This document shows, one piece after another, positions 63,091-64,000 of a stretch of 64,000 bases of DNA. A program made the position numbers and the translations under genes. The stretch is from Afipia sp. (GTDB lineage Bacteria; Pseudomonadota; Alphaproteobacteria; Rhizobiales; Xanthobacteraceae). The notes under the pieces are model-generated. The model was not told where the DNA came from, made no database searches, and saw nothing but the letters and a program-made list of their open reading frames with translations. The DNA lies in assembly GCA_024707075.1 (NCBI GenBank), contig JANQAK010000001.1:1572001-1636000 (forward strand), read 5' to 3'. Within the stretch, counting starts at the first letter, position 1, and each line of letters starts with the position of its first letter.

Positions 63091-64000
63091 ATGCGTATCG
63101 CGCGTCGGATCATCATTGCGACTGCAAGCATCGCTCTTTTTCATCTGACGGCGGGTGCCGCGACGGCGGCGTCCATCCCGGCCGGTCCCGCGGGCGACGC
63201 GTTCTACACGCCGCCATCGCCGCTGCCGAAGGGGCCGCGCGGTTCGGTGATCTGGACGCGTCCGCTCGACGGCACCATGGCGCTGCCGAGTGCAAAGACG
63301 AACGCGCTGGTTCTCTATCGCTCGACCGGCGCGAAGGGTGGCAGTGTCGCCGTGTCCGGCACCTTGTCGATTCCGCAGGGAGAGGCGCCGCGCGGCGGCT
63401 GGCCGGTGATCGTCTGGACCCACGGGACGATCGGTCTTGCGCCGATCTGCGCGCCGTCACGCGATACCGACAGCGGCCTGGAACACCACTATGTCGCCGT
63501 CATGCGCACACTGCTCGATGGCTTCGTGAAGAAGGGCTATGCCGTCGTCGCCACCGACTACGAAGGCCTCGGCACGCAGGGTGACCAGCCGTATCTGCAG
63601 GGCGTGCCGACCGCCCGCAACGCCCTCGACATGCTGGACGCCGCGCACGCGATCGAGCCGAAGATCGGCAAGCGCTATGCGGTGGCGGGCCACTCGCAGG
63701 GCGGGCAGGTCGATCTGTTCGCGGCGGCCATCGGACCGTCCTATGTTCCGAAATTCAAACTGGTCGGCAATGTCGCCTTCGCGCCCGGCTCGCATATCGC
63801 GGACCGTGTGAAGCTGGTGATGTCCTCGGCGAAGACCGAGCTGTCGCTGCCTTACGTTCTCTACGTGCTCCGGTCCTATGCGCAAGCCGATCCGAAGATC
63901 GATCTCAAGCGCATTCTCACGCCCGAGGCGCTGTCGCATCTGCCGGACCTGTTCCAGGGCTGCATGACGCAATCGCTGACGAAGGGATATTGGTCGACCG
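63091..64000 (+). CDS. Secretory lipase-like alpha/beta hydrolase, 3' end beyond the window
   Basis: At least 303 residues, open to the window end. The signal peptide is RRIIIATASIALFHLTAGAATAA. The alpha/beta hydrolase core shows VIVWTHGTIG (oxyanion region), KGYAVVATDYEGLG and YAVAGHSQGGQVDLFAA with the nucleophile G-H-S-Q-G. The arrangement fits the secretory lipase (LIP) family of triacylglycerol or ester hydrolases. AGAGGA lies before the ATG. The catalytic Asp and His would lie beyond the window. Confidence 0.85.
   Translation, partial: MRIARRIIIATASIALFHLTAGAATAASIPAGPAGDAFYTPPSPLPKGPRGSVIWTRPLDGTMALPSAKTNALVLYRSTGAKGGSVAVSGTLSIPQGEAPRGGWPVIVWTHGTIGLAPICAPSRDTDSGLEHHYVAVMRTLLDGFVKKGYAVVATDYEGLGTQGDQPYLQGVPTARNALDMLDAAHAIEPKIGKRYAVAGHSQGGQVDLFAAAIGPSYVPKFKLVGNVAFAPGSHIADRVKLVMSSAKTELSLPYVLYVLRSYAQADPKIDLKRILTPEALSHLPDLFQGCMTQSLTKGYWST

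Overview
This is a GC-rich alphaproteobacterial chromosome segment. It looks like Bradyrhizobiaceae/Nitrobacteraceae (Afipia, Rhodopseudomonas or Bradyrhizobium type). The evidence is the porin-like outer membrane proteins, the mscS-sfsA-map-radC gene order, the fused beta-barrel/OprB porin and the intergenic palindromes. The assignment rests on gene content and recognition; no search was run. I saw no rRNA, tRNA or CRISPR array.

Left chromosomal flank (1-18.8 kb). This holds an outer-membrane porin, a Bug/TctC solute-binding protein, a nickel uptake locus (TonB receptor plus NiCoT/UreH-type permease) behind a perfect NikR-type operator, a patatin, a membrane-anchored glutamate-synthase-like flavoprotein and a fused beta-barrel/OprB porin. 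It continues with a creatininase-family hydrolase divergent from a translationally coupled NMT1-type ABC transporter plus 2-hydroxyacid dehydrogenase operon, a tandem Inh-domain protease inhibitor and a cysteine-cluster protein.

Genomic island (about 18.82-46.39 kb, roughly 27.6 kb). It is inserted inside radC. The 3' part of radC (JAMM motif onward) is at 18660-18833 and the 5' part is at 46.39-46.96 kb, with an imperfect 16-bp direct repeat at the junctions. An excisionase-like HTH gene lies at the left end, and a tyrosine integrase coupled to a secreted SNase-like nuclease lies at the right end. Cargo falls in three blocks. (i) 19.5-32.7 kb is a redox/xenobiotic-type block: MFS pump, enoyl-CoA hydratase, amidohydrolase, CPBP protease, LysR regulator, YcaC-type hydrolase, outer-membrane channel, VOC protein, luciferase-like oxidoreductase, SDR and azoreductase. 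Four of its promoters share one unusual conserved element, so it is probably a single LysR-type regulon. (ii) 32.75-40.96 kb is a Pho-box-like-controlled phosphonate-type ABC transporter (phnCDE) with a PhyH-type dioxygenase, bracketed by a complete IS21-family element and an internally deleted copy of it, with truncated genes at the IS edges. (iii) 42.0-44.5 kb is a four-gene operon of RelE-like toxin, XRE antitoxin, a PD-(D/E)xK-like protein and an unrecognised protein with a possible ADP-ribosyltransferase-like motif. It is a candidate defence module.

Right chromosomal flank (46.4-64 kb). This carries radC 5', map, a frameshifted sfsA and mscS. It continues with a K+/H+ antiporter, a FecCD-type metal-chelate ABC system, a molybdate operon in which ModC lacks its TOBE domain and a free Mop protein is encoded, murein endopeptidase MepA, a PAS-PAS-GGDEF-EAL protein, a DUF1508 protein and the start of a secretory lipase. 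Between the last two genes lies a striking structured element: a perfect 17-bp outer stem encloses four hairpins that all display the same loop, TTGCGAG.
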